From: JAVBLT01 sp031553315
Lineage (GTDB): Bacteria; Verrucomicrobiota; Kiritimatiellia; RFP12; DVOR01
Reading direction: 5' to 3'
Length of the DNA: 45,951 nt
Assembly (NCBI GenBank): GCA_031553315.1
Contig: JAVBLT010000047.1
Coordinates: forward strand, 1 to 45,951
The notes beneath the pieces are model-generated. The model was not told where the DNA came from. It saw only the letters and a program-made list of their open reading frames with translations, and made no database searches. Numbering within the stretch: position 1 is the first letter of the stretch; every line of letters starts with the position of its first letter. Positions 16,694 through 24,220 of the stretch are shown here, piece by piece. Made by a program: the position numbers and the translations under genes.

Positions 16694-19600
16694 GTGAAAT
16701 CAGGTTTTTTGCAACGCCTTGCCGGGCTCTTCCGGCCTTGCACCCCGCCCGCGGACGCCTCCCGCGCGGCCGACGCGAAGAGCATGCTGCTGGCCATTTC
16801 GGGGGAAATGACGGGGATCTGTCATTTCCTCTGCGACCCATTGGGTAAAAAAGTGCTTTTTTCAACGGGCGACGAAACCCTGTGGCCCACGCGTGCCGGC
16901 GAGGCCGTTCCCGCCGAAGCGTGGATGCGCCCCGAAGACCTGGCCCCCTTCAAAACCGCCTGGAAAGCCCTCCTTGAAGGCGCGGAGCCGGAAATCCGCG
17001 TGGAATACCAGGCGCCTTCCGCCGGAACCACCCGCTATTTGAAACTGCACGCCCGGCGGATCCACGCCGCCGAAAACGGCGAACCCCGCATTTTCGGCAC
17101 CATTCAGGATGAAACCGAAAGCCGCCGCAGAGCCGAAAACCTCGACAGCTTCAACACCCTGCTGCGATCGATGCTCGACAACCTCCCCGGCTTCATCTTC
17201 GCCAAAGACGTCGACCGCAATTTCGCCTACCTCATGCTCAGCAACAGCTACGAACCCATTGTAGGGCGCGTGCCCGCCGACTGCATCGGCCTCACCGACG
17301 AAGTGCTTTTCCCCGACAGCTTCAGAACCATCCGCCAGCAAGACGAGCGCCTCGCCGCCACCGGCGAGGACTTCACCGGCATCTACACCTATCTGCGGCC
17401 CGACGGCCAGACCGCCTACGTGCGGATGTCCAAGCGCCTGCTCACCCGCCCCGACGGCTCCCGCGTGATTCTCGGCATGGGGTTCGACATCACCCGCGAA
17501 CGCGAGCTCGAAAAGGAAAAAGCGGAAAACGGCCGCAACATGGCCCAGCACGTACAGGAAGCCCTCACCCTCAACAAAAGCCTCGAAGCCCTCTCCAACA
17601 CCGCCGATTTCGACACCTCCATCGCCGCGCTCCTCAAAGAGCTCGGCCTCAAATCAGGCGCCGACCACACCACCATCTTCCTCTGCGAAAAAGACCGCGA
17701 AGGCGTCTTCAGCGACCTGCACGAATGGGTCAGCGAAGGCACCGAACCCATGCGCGACATGTTCCTGGGCATGAAGGCCGACGTCTTCTCCGCCAACTGC
17801 GACTATGTGAAGGAACACACCTACATCATCGTCGACGACGTGGACGCCCCTCCCCCCGGCCTCGATTACCTCTGCACCGCCCTCAAGCTCATGGGCGTGC
17901 AATCCGCCCTCATCGGCGGCATCTGGAAAAACGGCCGCCTCGCCGGCCTGTGCAGCCTCTCCTACCTCCGCACCCGCCACACCTACGACGAATCCGACAA
18001 ACGCCGCATCGACAACACCGCCAACCTCTACCTCCTCGCCGCCGAACGCGAAGACATGCTCCGCAAGCTCGCCGACACCACCGTCATCTACAAACAGATC
18101 TTCGACAGCATCGCCGTGCCCATCATGGTCTTCGACCTCGACCACACCATCACCATGGTCAACCCCGCCACCAGCGAAACCACCGGCACGCCCATGGAAG
18201 AGCTCATCGGCAAAAAATGCCACAACGCCCTCTGCTACGCCGACGCCCCGCCCGACTGGTGCCCCATGCGCCGCGTGATCGCCGAGCAGCGCCCCGCCCA
18301 GATGGAATACGAAGGCCACGGAAAACAATACATCATCAACGTGCAGCCCATCTTCGACCACAACGGCAAAATGGTCAGCGTCGTCGAAATCGCGCACGAC
18401 ATCTCCCTCCAGAAAGAGCAATCCCGCCAGGTCGCCACCCAGAACCTCCTCCTCAACAACGCCGCCGGCATCGCCCAGATCACCTACTTCCAGGGCACCG
18501 CCGAGGCCGACATCGAGATCATCGGCGGCAACCGCGCGATCGGCCTGCCCGAAGGCTACTCCAAATTCTACGACTGGCTCATCCCCGAAGACCGCGAAAT
18601 GTTCGAGCTCAACCGCAGCCTCATCGTCGGCGGCCGCACAGACCTCGTGGAAATGAAATGCCGGTCCGACGCCACCGGCCAGCGCCGCTCCTACCGCCTC
18701 GTGGCCACCCGCGACAAACAAGACCCCACCCTCTTCATCGGCATCCTCCAAGACGTCACCCAAAACACCGTCCTCGAAGAAGAGCGCCTCGACCTCATCA
18801 AAGCCCTCAACAACTACATCGAAAACGAAAAAATCGTCAACGCCGGCCTCTCCCAGATCCTCGCCGAGGAAAACTTCGAGGCCAACGTCGACGCCATCCT
18901 CAAAATCATCGCCACCCATCTCGACAGCGACCGCTCCTACCTCGGCCTGTTCGACGGCGAAGCCGGCGCCTACCGCCTCCTCGCCGAATGGCACACCCCC
19001 GGCGAAGATTCCCTGCGCACCATGCCCAACGCCAAGCTCCGCGCCCAGTTTCAGCAATGGAAAGAAGACATTTTCGACAAAGACGAGCTCCTCGTCATCG
19101 AAGACACCTTCTCCTCCCCCTACGCCGACCTCTTCAAAGGCCCCAAATGCAAGACCCTCATCGTGGCCCCCATCTGGGTGCAGAAAGAATTCTACGGCGT
19201 CCTGGGCGTGGGCTTCATCCGCGCCCGGCGTAAATTCACCGACCTCGACCGCAACATCATGCGATCCGTCGCCCGCCTCATCGCCCTGGCCCGCGAGCAC
19301 ACCCTCCAGCGCGAAGCCTTCGACCAGCTCCAGCGCTTCAACACCATCATGCTCAACACCACCCCCTTCCCCATCGTGCTCTTCAACACCGAAGGAAAAA
19401 TCGTCACCTGCAACCAGGCCTCCGGCGCCCTCACCCACCGCACCCCCGATGAAATGTGCCTGCACCCCTGCTACGAAAGCCTCTGCGGCGAACCCGGCGT
19501 GCCCGACTACTGCCCCGTGAAAAACGCCCTCAGAACCGGCGAGCCCTACTCCCACGAAATCCTCACCTGCGGGCGCGACTGCCTCGTGACCGCGACCCCC

Positions 19601-20893
19601 ATCCGCGACAGCCAGGGCCAGATCACCCACGTCCTCGAAAGCGCCGTGGATCTGACCGACATCAACGAACGCAAACGCCAGCTCGAGACCGCCGTCCGCA
19701 CCGCCGAAGCCGCCGTCAAAGCCGCAGAAGTGGCCAACCAGACCAAAAGCTACTTCCTCGCCACCATGAGCCACGAGCTGAGAACCCCCCTCAACGCCGT
19801 CATCGGCTTCAGCGAGCTCCTGCGCGACAGCGCCCTCAACGAAACCGACCGCCGCGAAGCCCTCGAATCCATCCACCAGGCCGGAACCTCCCTCCTCGAG
19901 CTGATTAACGACGTCCTCGACCTCTCCAAAATCGAAGCCGAGAAGATGGAAATCCTCCCCGAGTGGGTCAACGCCGCCGACTTCCTCAACGGCATCAGCA
20001 AAATCTTCATCCTCTCCGCCAAAAGCAAGAGCCTCACCTTCAACGTCGACATCCAGAGCAAAGACCTCCCCCCCCAGGTCTACCTCGACCGCAAACACAT
20101 CCGCCAAGTCCTCGTGAACCTCCTGGGCAACGCCTTCAAATTCACCCGCCAGGGCAGCGTCACCTTCACCGCCCGCTTCGAGCCCGCCGGCCCCGAAACC
20201 GGCGCCTTCCGCCTCCAGGTCGCCGATACCGGAGCGGGCATGAGCGAAGACAACGTGAAAGAACTCTTCGTCGCCTTCAAACAGCACCACGTGCGCGACG
20301 CCGAAGGCACAGGCCTGGGCCTCGTGATCTCCCAGCGCCTCGTCACCAAAATGGGCGGCAGAATCGGCGTGGAAAGCACGCTCGGCGAAGGCACCGCCTT
20401 CACCGTGGACCTCCCCGGCCTCCCCTACCGCCAAAGCGGCGAAACCCGCCCCGGCCCCGCCCCCGAAACCGCCGCGCCCGAAACCGCCGCCGCGCCCGTG
20501 ACCTGCGCCGGAAGCGCCCTGCTGGTCGACGACGTGGTCATGAACCTCAAAATCCTCGAAGCCATGATGAAGCGCCTGGGCATACCCTGCATCCTCGCCG
20601 AATCCGCCGAAGAAGCCCTCACCCTCATCGCCAAAGAGCGCCCCGGCATCATCCTCACCGACCTCTGGATGCCCTCGATGGACGGTTCCGAGCTCGCCAT
20701 GCGCCTCGCCGAGCGCGAAGAGACCCGCGCCATCCCCATCATCGCCGTCACGGCCGACGTCCAAGTCCCCCCCGAGCGCCGCGCCCTTTTCAGCGACATC
20801 CTCTTCAAACCCATCACCCTCGCCACCCTCAAGAGCACCCTTGAGCGCACCCTCGGCCTGGGCCCCGGCGAAAAAAGCAGCCACCCCGCATAA
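16694..20893 (+). CDS. Cytoplasmic multi-PAS/GAF hybrid sensor histidine kinase
   Basis: A 1399-aa protein starting with GTG at 16694 (GGAGA about 8 bases upstream). Order: PAS-like (~50-150), PAS (~160-275), GAF (~290-450), PAS (~465-580), PAS-like (~590-700), GAF (~720-880), PAS (~885-990), HisKA with His1027 in TMSHELRTP, HATPase with DTGAGMS and GTGLGLVIS, then a receiver domain with phospho-acceptor Asp1323 (ILTDLWMP) and the conserved Lys in LFKPI. There is no membrane helix, so it senses an internal signal. Two PAS domains carry a cysteine set of the form CxxxxC...CP (Cys509, 514, 523; Cys922/926, 931, 941). No separate response regulator is adjacent; output is through phosphotransfer to an unlinked partner. 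Confidence 0.93.
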   Translation: MKSGFLQRLAGLFRPCTPPADASRAADAKSMLLAISGEMTGICHFLCDPLGKKVLFSTGDETLWPTRAGEAVPAEAWMRPEDLAPFKTAWKALLEGAEPEIRVEYQAPSAGTTRYLKLHARRIHAAENGEPRIFGTIQDETESRRRAENLDSFNTLLRSMLDNLPGFIFAKDVDRNFAYLMLSNSYEPIVGRVPADCIGLTDEVLFPDSFRTIRQQDERLAATGEDFTGIYTYLRPDGQTAYVRMSKRLLTRPDGSRVILGMGFDITRERELEKEKAENGRNMAQHVQEALTLNKSLEALSNTADFDTSIAALLKELGLKSGADHTTIFLCEKDREGVFSDLHEWVSEGTEPMRDMFLGMKADVFSANCDYVKEHTYIIVDDVDAPPPGLDYLCTALKLMGVQSALIGGIWKNGRLAGLCSLSYLRTRHTYDESDKRRIDNTANLYLLAAEREDMLRKLADTTVIYKQIFDSIAVPIMVFDLDHTITMVNPATSETTGTPMEELIGKKCHNALCYADAPPDWCPMRRVIAEQRPAQMEYEGHGKQYIINVQPIFDHNGKMVSVVEIAHDISLQKEQSRQVATQNLLLNNAAGIAQITYFQGTAEADIEIIGGNRAIGLPEGYSKFYDWLIPEDREMFELNRSLIVGGRTDLVEMKCRSDATGQRRSYRLVATRDKQDPTLFIGILQDVTQNTVLEEERLDLIKALNNYIENEKIVNAGLSQILAEENFEANVDAILKIIATHLDSDRSYLGLFDGEAGAYRLLAEWHTPGEDSLRTMPNAKLRAQFQQWKEDIFDKDELLVIEDTFSSPYADLFKGPKCKTLIVAPIWVQKEFYGVLGVGFIRARRKFTDLDRNIMRSVARLIALAREHTLQREAFDQLQRFNTIMLNTTPFPIVLFNTEGKIVTCNQASGALTHRTPDEMCLHPCYESLCGEPGVPDYCPVKNALRTGEPYSHEILTCGRDCLVTATPIRDSQGQITHVLESAVDLTDINERKRQLETAVRTAEAAVKAAEVANQTKSYFLATMSHELRTPLNAVIGFSELLRDSALNETDRREALESIHQAGTSLLELINDVLDLSKIEAEKMEILPEWVNAADFLNGISKIFILSAKSKSLTFNVDIQSKDLPPQVYLDRKHIRQVLVNLLGNAFKFTRQGSVTFTARFEPAGPETGAFRLQVADTGAGMSEDNVKELFVAFKQHHVRDAEGTGLGLVISQRLVTKMGGRIGVESTLGEGTAFTVDLPGLPYRQSGETRPGPAPETAAPETAAAPVTCAGSALLVDDVVMNLKILEAMMKRLGIPCILAESAEEALTLIAKERPGIILTDLWMPSMDGSELAMRLAEREETRAIPIIAVTADVQVPPERRALFSDILFKPITLATLKSTLERTLGLGPGEKSSHPA

Positions 20894-20899
20894 AAACAG

Positions 20900-20928
20900 T
20901 TGCCAAATCGCCCCGGGTTTGCTATAGT
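20900..20928 (+). promoter_or_regulatory. Promoter of the tRNA cluster
   Basis: TTGCCA (20900-20905) and TATAGT (20923-20928) with a 17-base spacer, 17 bases before the first tRNA. It begins only 6 bases after the histidine kinase stop codon. Confidence 0.75.
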
Positions 20929-20945
20929 ACACCCCGTTTTTCGAC

Positions 20946-21021
20946 GCGAACGTAGCTCAGCTGGTAGAGCTCCACCTTGCCAAGGTGGTTGTCGAGGGTT
21001 CGAATCCCTTCGTTCGCTCCA
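20946..21021 (+). tRNA. tRNA-Gly(GCC), copy 1
   Basis: A 76-base cloverleaf: acceptor GCGAACG/CGTTCGC, anticodon stem CCACC/GGTGG with loop TTGCCAA giving anticodon GCC, TTCGAAT T-loop, discriminator T and an encoded CCA. Confidence 0.97.
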
Positions 21022-21025
21022 TTTT

Positions 21026-21101
21026 GGGGGTGTAGCTCAGTCGGTAGAGCAAGTGACTCTTAATCACTGGGTCCACGGTTCGAGCCCGTGCACCCCTACC
21101 A
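21026..21101 (+). tRNA. tRNA-Lys(CTT), copy 1
   Basis: A 76-base cloverleaf: acceptor GGGGGTG/CACCCCT (first pair G-U), anticodon stem AGTGA/TCACT with loop CTCTTAA giving anticodon CTT, TTCGAGC T-loop and encoded CCA. It starts 4 bases after tRNA-Gly. Confidence 0.96.
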
Positions 21102-21127
21102 TACAAATGGAAAAGCCGATAGAACAG

Positions 21128-21203
21128 GCGAACGTAGCTCAGCTGGTAGAGCTCCACCTTGCCAAGGTGGTTGTCGAGGGTTCGAATCCCTTCGTTCGCT
21201 CCA
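21128..21203 (+). tRNA. tRNA-Gly(GCC), copy 2
   Basis: Identical in sequence to the copy at 20946-21021, with encoded CCA. Confidence 0.97.
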
Positions 21204-21207
21204 ATTT

Positions 21208-21283
21208 GGGGGTGTAGCTCAGTCGGTAGAGCAAGTGACTCTTAATCACTGGGTCCACGGTTCGAGCCCGTGCACCCCTACCA
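21208..21283 (+). tRNA. tRNA-Lys(CTT), copy 2
   Basis: Identical to the copy at 21026-21101, again 4 bases after the preceding tRNA-Gly. Confidence 0.96.
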
Positions 21284-21312
21284 TATTGCGAAGCCCGTGT
21301 AGAGTAGAAGAA

Positions 21313-21388
21313 GCGAACGTAGCTCAGCTGGTAGAGCTCCACCTTGCCAAGGTGGTTGTCGAGGGTTCGAATCCCTTCGTTCGCTCCA
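21313..21388 (+). tRNA. tRNA-Gly(GCC), copy 3
   Basis: Third identical tRNA-Gly with encoded CCA. It is not followed by a tRNA-Lys; the small basic protein gene at 21427 comes next with no terminator between them. Confidence 0.97.
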
Positions 21389-21426
21389 TGTAGCGAAATT
21401 GCTGTAACGAAGTTGGAGGCATTAAA

Positions 21427-21639
21427 ATGGGTACAGGTCGTACACTCAACAAGAAGCCGGCGACACGCCCGGTCAAGAGCGAAGGCGAGCGCCGTCGCCG
21501 CGTAGCCACGCAGCGCAAGCGCCTCATCGCGCTTGGCATGCCCGAAGAACAGGCCGCCAGGCTCAACATCGCCGAGCTCCGCGAAAAGCTGCGCCTTCCC
21601 GCGAAGGTCGCCAAGGTTGCCGCTGTCGCCGCCGAGTAA
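21427..21639 (+). CDS. Small basic protein encoded behind the tRNA cluster
   Basis: A 70-aa, strongly basic protein (MGTGRTLNKKPATRPVKSEG followed by ERRRRVATQRKRL), with an acidic/alanine helix after residue 37 and an Ala/Val tail. GGAGG lies about 8 bases before the ATG. It is 38 bases after the last tRNA, with no terminator in between, and is followed by a clear terminator, so it is probably the last gene of the tRNA transcript. The composition suggests RNA or ribosome binding, but I do not recognise a family and assign no function. Confidence 0.7.
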   Translation: MGTGRTLNKKPATRPVKSEGERRRRVATQRKRLIALGMPEEQAARLNIAELREKLRLPAKVAKVAAVAAE

Positions 21640-21661
21640 TCGCCGCCTTCAGGCGATCGAC

Positions 21662-21700
21662 AAAACACCGCCCCCTCCGGGAGCGGTGTTTTTGTTTTTG
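21662..21700 (+). terminator. Terminator of the tRNA-small protein unit
   Basis: Stem AACACCGC/GCGGTGTT, extended by CCC/GGG after one mismatch, followed by T5GT5. It lies 22 bases after the small basic protein stop and 16 bases before the convergent alpha-galactosidase end. Confidence 0.88.
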
Positions 21701-21715
21701 AAAAAGGAGCCGGCG

Positions 21716-23944
21716 TTATTTCTCAAAGAAAACCGTGACCGGGATCATGCCGGTTTCGGGGCTCTTCAGGCGGATCCGCAGCAGGTTCTCCCCGGCCGCC
21801 ACCGCTTCGACCTCCGCCGCGCTCTTCACGTGGAGCGCCTTGCGCGCGCCCCGGGTCGTCAGCGTGAGGATGCGCAGCTCCACCGGGTCGCCGGCCACGC
21901 AGGCGGCCTCCACGGTCAATGAGCGAGCCTGCTCATCCCAGCGCTCCGCGCCGAGGCAGGAACCGTTTTGAACCACATGGCGGCTCGTGCCGATCGCCTG
22001 GGGCGCCTCCCCCACCGCGCAGACCGCAAACGATTCCGCGCTGCGCCCCGGCAGCGCGCAGGTCAGCGTGTCGGTGAAAACGGGCGTGAGCGCGCCGCTC
22101 CAAAAGCCCAGCGCCACGCGCGCCCTTCCGTCGCCCGCCACCTTCCGGGTGAAAGCCTCCTCGCCGTCGCCCCAATTGAACACGCCGAACGATTCCCGGG
22201 CTCCGGAAACGACCCGCCAGAAGGCCGGAAGCGGGCGCTCGAAAAGATCCAGCGGCCTGGCCGCGCCGCCGTGGGCGGGCATGGTGGCGCGGATAATCGC
22301 CAGGCGTTCGGGGGGGAGCGCGGCGTAGCTTTCGCTGGTGGTGTTCATCTGCCCCGAGACCGCCACCCAGGTGGCGATGGCGCGGGCCTCGTTGAGGGGG
22401 AGGCCGGGGCGCACGTAAAAGGGGTCGGGGTCGTTGTGCCAGAGGCGGCCGTGATAGAAATACTGCCAGGAGCCGTATTTGGGCGCGACCAGCAAGCCGC
22501 GCCAGTCGCCATACGCATCGGGGCCCACGCGCATGGCGTCGACCTTGCCGATCACGGCGCCGAGGCTGCGCATGTTCTGCTGGGAGCAGCAGCCGAGCAG
22601 AAACGCATCGGGGCCGGCGGCCTGGCGGAGGAGGTCGAGGCTGTTGCGCATCATTTCCGTTTGGGTGATTTTGGGGTTGGAGAGCCGGGCCTCGCCCATG
22701 CCGTCTTCCTGAAACGAATCGTTCACGTAGATCTGCCGGTAGGCGCCGCCGGTGAGGATTCCGTCGAGCTTCAGATAGGTGTAGCCCCAGTCGTGGACGA
22801 TGCGGTGAACGGTATCGAAGAGGAAGGCACGCGTGTCTTCCCGCGTGAGATCGTAAGCGGTTCCCGACCAGGTGTTGTCGAAGGGGCGGCCGTCGGCATG
22901 CTTCACGAACCAATCCTGCTTATCGGCGAAGAAAGCGTCGTCATGCGTGCCGCAGAAGGGCATGAGCCAGATTCCGGGCGCCATCCCCCGGGCGCGGATG
23001 TGGTCGGCCGCGGCCTTCATGCCGCCGGGATACGGCCCTTTGGGATTGGAATCGGTGAAGACTTTTTTCGGGCCGTTTTTCTTTTCGCCGATTTGCCAGC
23101 CGTCGTCGACCTGCACCACATTCATACCGTAAGGCCTGAGCGCCTGCGCGATGAAATCGGCCCGCGCGCGCAGCACCGCGTCGGAAGAGGCGTGATCCAC
23201 ATACCAGGTGCAATGCACTGCGGGCGTCGGCTTGAGCTTCACGTCGTAGAAGCGCGCGATCGCATCGGCATAGCGTTCCAGCCCATCCTGCGCCACCGGG
23301 AAGAGCCCCGCCGCCAGCACCTCCGACCACTCCTCCCGCCCCGGCTCCAGCACCAGGCGGCCGTAATCCGCATGGGGCAGCAGCGAGAGCTTCCCGTCGC
23401 CCGAAAGCGCCGTGCGCACCACGCCGCTCGCGCGGTCGGTCGAGATGAAGCCCGCCACCGCCGCCATGCCGCTCTCCGGTTCGCCGGCGGCCGACCACAT
23501 GTAGCTGCCCGCGTTCTTTTCGGGCGAGACCAACCCGCCCGTGCCCAGAATCTTCCACGGTTTTTCCGTGCTCCTGCCCGAAAGCGCAAAGACCGGATAC
23601 GCCACCCGGTTCACCACCGCGGCCTGCGAAGATGCGTTTTTCAGCATCTTCTGAACAAACACAAACGGCCACCCCGGATAGAGCAGAAAACGCTCCTTTT
23701 CGCCCGAGGCATGGGTGATTTCCACGCCCTTGCCCGCCCCGAAGCGCCCGTCGTCCACGGCGACTTCCCTGAAATCGGCCGCGTCGGGATAATGATACGC
23801 CAGGCTCGCCTGGGCGCGAAGCGGCCCGGCGGTGAGCGCAAGCATGGTTTTATCGGCGCAGAGCATCAGATCGCCCTGCTCCAGCACCACGCCAAAACCG
23901 GATAAAGCACAAACCGCAGCCAAAAGAAACACCTTTATTTTCAT
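21716..23944 (-). CDS. Secreted alpha-galactosidase-like glycoside hydrolase (GH36/GH27 clan)
   Basis: A 742-aa protein with signal peptide MKIKVFLLAAVCALSGFG. The (beta/alpha)8 region holds the clan GH-D pattern: VVQVDDGWQ near residue 277, the nucleophile motif YLKLDG (Asp394), a CCSQQN loop near 452, and MRVGPDAYGDW with Asp476 as the likely acid/base. These enzymes release alpha-linked galactose from oligosaccharides or glycans. The start at 23944 has AGGGG 7 bases upstream; an upstream in-frame Met is less likely. It is a single-gene unit convergent with the tRNA unit. Other clan activities, such as alpha-N-acetylgalactosaminidase or raffinose-type specificity, cannot be excluded. Confidence 0.85.
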   Translation of the reverse strand: MKIKVFLLAAVCALSGFGVVLEQGDLMLCADKTMLALTAGPLRAQASLAYHYPDAADFREVAVDDGRFGAGKGVEITHASGEKERFLLYPGWPFVFVQKMLKNASSQAAVVNRVAYPVFALSGRSTEKPWKILGTGGLVSPEKNAGSYMWSAAGEPESGMAAVAGFISTDRASGVVRTALSGDGKLSLLPHADYGRLVLEPGREEWSEVLAAGLFPVAQDGLERYADAIARFYDVKLKPTPAVHCTWYVDHASSDAVLRARADFIAQALRPYGMNVVQVDDGWQIGEKKNGPKKVFTDSNPKGPYPGGMKAAADHIRARGMAPGIWLMPFCGTHDDAFFADKQDWFVKHADGRPFDNTWSGTAYDLTREDTRAFLFDTVHRIVHDWGYTYLKLDGILTGGAYRQIYVNDSFQEDGMGEARLSNPKITQTEMMRNSLDLLRQAAGPDAFLLGCCSQQNMRSLGAVIGKVDAMRVGPDAYGDWRGLLVAPKYGSWQYFYHGRLWHNDPDPFYVRPGLPLNEARAIATWVAVSGQMNTTSESYAALPPERLAIIRATMPAHGGAARPLDLFERPLPAFWRVVSGARESFGVFNWGDGEEAFTRKVAGDGRARVALGFWSGALTPVFTDTLTCALPGRSAESFAVCAVGEAPQAIGTSRHVVQNGSCLGAERWDEQARSLTVEAACVAGDPVELRILTLTTRGARKALHVKSAAEVEAVAAGENLLRIRLKSPETGMIPVTVFFEK

Positions 23945-23965
23945 TACATACCCCTTGTGGGTTTT

Positions 23966-23994
23966 ACAGTAGCGCATTCACCGCCTTTTCTCAA
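23966..23994 (-). promoter_or_regulatory. Promoter of the alpha-galactosidase gene
   Basis: TTGAGA (23989-23994) and TACTGT (23966-23971) on the minus strand with a 17-base spacer, 22 bases before the start codon. Confidence 0.55.
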
Positions 23995-24115
23995 CCGCGA
24001 TTCGTGTTTTTCTCCCGCCCTGCGCTCAAACAAACACACCCTTCGGCACTCCGAAAGCAGGCACCTGGGCGGGAGTCAAACGGCATCTTAAAAATTTTGA
24101 CATTTCAAAAACCAA

Positions 24116-24129
24116 CGTAAACGCTTTCG
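24116..24129. promoter_or_regulatory. Possible LacI/GalR-type operator
   Basis: The 14-mer CGTAAACGCTTTCG is a near-palindrome of the kind bound by LacI-family repressors. It lies between the alpha-galactosidase gene and the acyl-CoA ligase gene, just upstream of the ligase promoter. No LacI-type regulator gene is in the window, so this is a sequence resemblance only. Confidence 0.3.
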
Positions 24130-24145
24130 CTTTCCCATTTTTTCG

Positions 24146-24175
24146 TTGCCGAACCGCACCCGTTTCTGTTATTCT
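24146..24175 (+). promoter_or_regulatory. Likely promoter of the ligase-serS-def operon
   Basis: TTGCCG (24146-24151) and TATTCT (24170-24175) with an 18-base spacer, 45 bases before the first ATG. Confidence 0.5.
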
Positions 24176-24220
24176 ATGGAAATGAAGCACTGCCTTGGCA
24201 CCCCATCAGGATAATGACAC

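Noticed and set aside
17654..20932. Long minus-strand open frame (1092 codons) opposite the histidine kinase
   Set aside because: It is a shadow of C-ending codons on the other strand; the product is a Gly/Glu/Val-rich string without domains. Similar long shadows exist opposite most GC-rich genes here.
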